From assembly GCA_016215625.1 (NCBI GenBank), contig JACRIW010000038.1, positions 62,001 through 126,000 on the forward strand: DNA of 64,000 bases, written 5' to 3'. The stretch comes from Candidatus Eiseniibacteriota bacterium (GTDB taxonomy: Bacteria; Eisenbacteria; RBG-16-71-46). Shown one piece after another: positions 62,570 through 64,000 of the stretch (the stretch's first letter is position 1; the number at the start of each line of letters is the position of its first letter). Both the position numbers and the translations under genes were made by a program. The notes under the pieces are model-generated. The model was given only the letters and a program-made list of their open reading frames with translations. It made no database searches and was not told where the DNA came from.

Positions 62570-63225
62570 GCCGCGGCGGGTATCCGTGGTGGCTCGAGCC
62601 CGCGGCCGCGGCCGGGGCGTTCGTGCTGAGGCTGCTCGGGCGCACGTGGCGCGTGGACCAGCGCGACGATCCCGAGTTCGTGCGCGCGCGCGACTCGGGC
62701 GAGGCGTTCGTGTACGCGTTCTGGCATGCACGGCTCCTGCCGCTCGCGTTCACGCACCGCCACGAAGGCATCGTGGTGCTCGTCAGCCGGCACCGCGACG
62801 GCCAGCTCATCACACGCGTGATCGAGCACCTGGGTTTCCGCACCGCGCGCGGCTCGAGCACGCGCGGAGGCGAGGCCGGTGTGCGCGAGATGCTCGCGGC
62901 CGGCGGGCGCGGTGAGGCCATCGCCATCACCCCGGACGGCCCGCGCGGCCCGGCGGAGGAATTGAAGGACGGACTCGTGTACGTGGCCCAACGGCTCGGA
63001 CGGCGCATCGTGCCGATCGGGACGTCGTCGGCCTCGTCCTGGGTGTTCCGATCGTGGGACCGATTCCGCGTCCCGCGGCCGTTCGCGCGCGTCGCGATCC
63101 GGCACGCGGCGCCGCTGAAGGCCCGGCTCGAGGGCGAGAGCGACGAGGAGGCGCGTGCGCGCGTGCAGGCGGCGCTCGACGAAGTCACGCGTGAAGTCCG
63201 CGGCCGCAGCGGGGAGGGCGCATGA
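62566..63225 (+). CDS. DUF374 lysophospholipid acyltransferase-like protein
   Basis: YAFWHARLLPLAFTHRHEGIVVLVSRHRDGQLITRVIEHLGFRTARGSSTRGG, ITPDGPRGP. Confidence 0.9.
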   Translation: MSRGGYPWWLEPAAAAGAFVLRLLGRTWRVDQRDDPEFVRARDSGEAFVYAFWHARLLPLAFTHRHEGIVVLVSRHRDGQLITRVIEHLGFRTARGSSTRGGEAGVREMLAAGGRGEAIAITPDGPRGPAEELKDGLVYVAQRLGRRIVPIGTSSASSWVFRSWDRFRVPRPFARVAIRHAAPLKARLEGESDEEARARVQAALDEVTREVRGRSGEGA

Positions 63226-64000
63226 GCCTCGCGTGGACCGCGTACCGCGTGCTCGCGCCCGTGCTCGGCGCCGTCGCGCCGTCGGCCGGCATGTTCGCAT
63301 CGCCGAACGAGCAGCCGTTCTGGAAGGAGCGCATGGGCGCGGCGTCGCTGCCCGGCGGGTGCCACGCCTGGGTGCATGCGGCGTCGCTCGGCGAGGCCGC
63401 GGCGGTGCCGCCGCTGCTGCGCGAACTGCGCCGCAGCGTGCCGGACGCGCGGTTCTGGCTCACCGCGACCTCGCGCGGCGGCCGCGCGAAACTGCGGCAG
63501 ATCGAGCGCACCGTGTCCCTCGCGCCGATCGACTCGCCGCAGGCCGTGCGCCGCTTCGTGGAAGGCGTCGCGCCGGAACGGCTGCTGCTCGTCGAGACCG
63601 AACTGTGGCCGCACTGGCTGTTGCGCGCGCGCGCCGAGGAGATCCCGGTCGCGGTCGTGAGCGCGCGGCTCAGCGAGCGATCGGTCGGGCGCTATCGCGG
63701 GTTGGGGGCCGGCATGCGCGAACTGGTCGGCGGTCTCGCCGCCGTGCTCTGCCAGACCGAAGAGGACCGGCGGCGCTGGCTCGAGATCGGTGCGGCGCGC
63801 GACCGCGTGCGCGTGGTGGGCAACCTCAAGAGCGACGGATTGCCCGAGCCCGCGGCCGATCGGGCCACGGCACGCGCCGCGATGGGCGCCGAGCCGGCGC
63901 GGCCGCTGTTCGTGCTCGGCAGCCTGCGTCCGGGAGAAGGCCGCCAGCTCGCGCGCGCGTGGATGGCGCTGCCCGAGGACGTGCGTGCGGGGTGGACGGT
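63222..64000 (+). CDS. waaA: 3-deoxy-D-manno-octulosonic acid transferase (3' truncated by window edge)
   Basis: WKERMGA, HAWVHAASLGEAAAVPPLLREL, LVETELWPHWLLRA, VSARLSERSVGRYR. Confidence 0.92.
   Translation, partial: MSLAWTAYRVLAPVLGAVAPSAGMFASPNEQPFWKERMGAASLPGGCHAWVHAASLGEAAAVPPLLRELRRSVPDARFWLTATSRGGRAKLRQIERTVSLAPIDSPQAVRRFVEGVAPERLLLVETELWPHWLLRARAEEIPVAVVSARLSERSVGRYRGLGAGMRELVGGLAAVLCQTEEDRRRWLEIGAARDRVRVVGNLKSDGLPEPAADRATARAAMGAEPARPLFVLGSLRPGEGRQLARAWMALPEDVRAGWT

Overview
High-GC (roughly 70%), densely packed chromosomal segment from a Gram-negative-type (LPS/BAM/Lol-bearing) bacterium. Gene content resembles the FCB-adjacent diderm phyla (Eisenbacteria, Gemmatimonadota and similar); this placement is inference only. 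Almost all genes are on the + strand; only two convincing genes are on the - strand (a YfiM/DUF2279-like protein and a secreted beta-carbonic anhydrase). Contents in order: C-terminal part of glutamine synthetase III; uvrD/pcrA; gatCAB; purD/purE; a ywlC(sua5)-ywlE-like-ilvE-rpiB-glyA block; a MoxR/DUF58/BatA/BatB-TPR/BatD operon; a PTS EIIA-like gene; a polyprenyl synthase; rsfS; argS; a PfkB kinase; HD-GYP; purM; a sigma-54 activator; lnt; asd; truA; htrA; purB-purL-purQ-(PurS-like)-purF; lysS; lolC/E-lolD; mcsA-mcsB-clpC; bamA-skp-lpxD-lpxC/fabZ-lpxA-gfo-lpxB-DUF374-waaA (truncated). I saw no tRNA, rRNA, CRISPR array, transposase or prophage. The strongest biological signals are: (1) an apparently complete protein-arginine-phosphorylation toolkit (McsA, McsB, ClpC, plus a YwlE-like phosphatase with the CTGNTCRS loop) in an LPS-type diderm, without CtsR and embedded next to Lol/Bam/Lpx genes; (2) an EIIA(Ntr)-like protein lacking its phospho-histidine; (3) an ArgRS whose HIGH motif reads NIVS; (4) a 16-codon ORF with a perfect Shine-Dalgarno in a structured intergenic region; (5) a lolD gene that appears to need a CTG start; (6) a divergent PurS-like gene in the purS position. 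All calls are from reading sequence and remembered family motifs; no searches were run.
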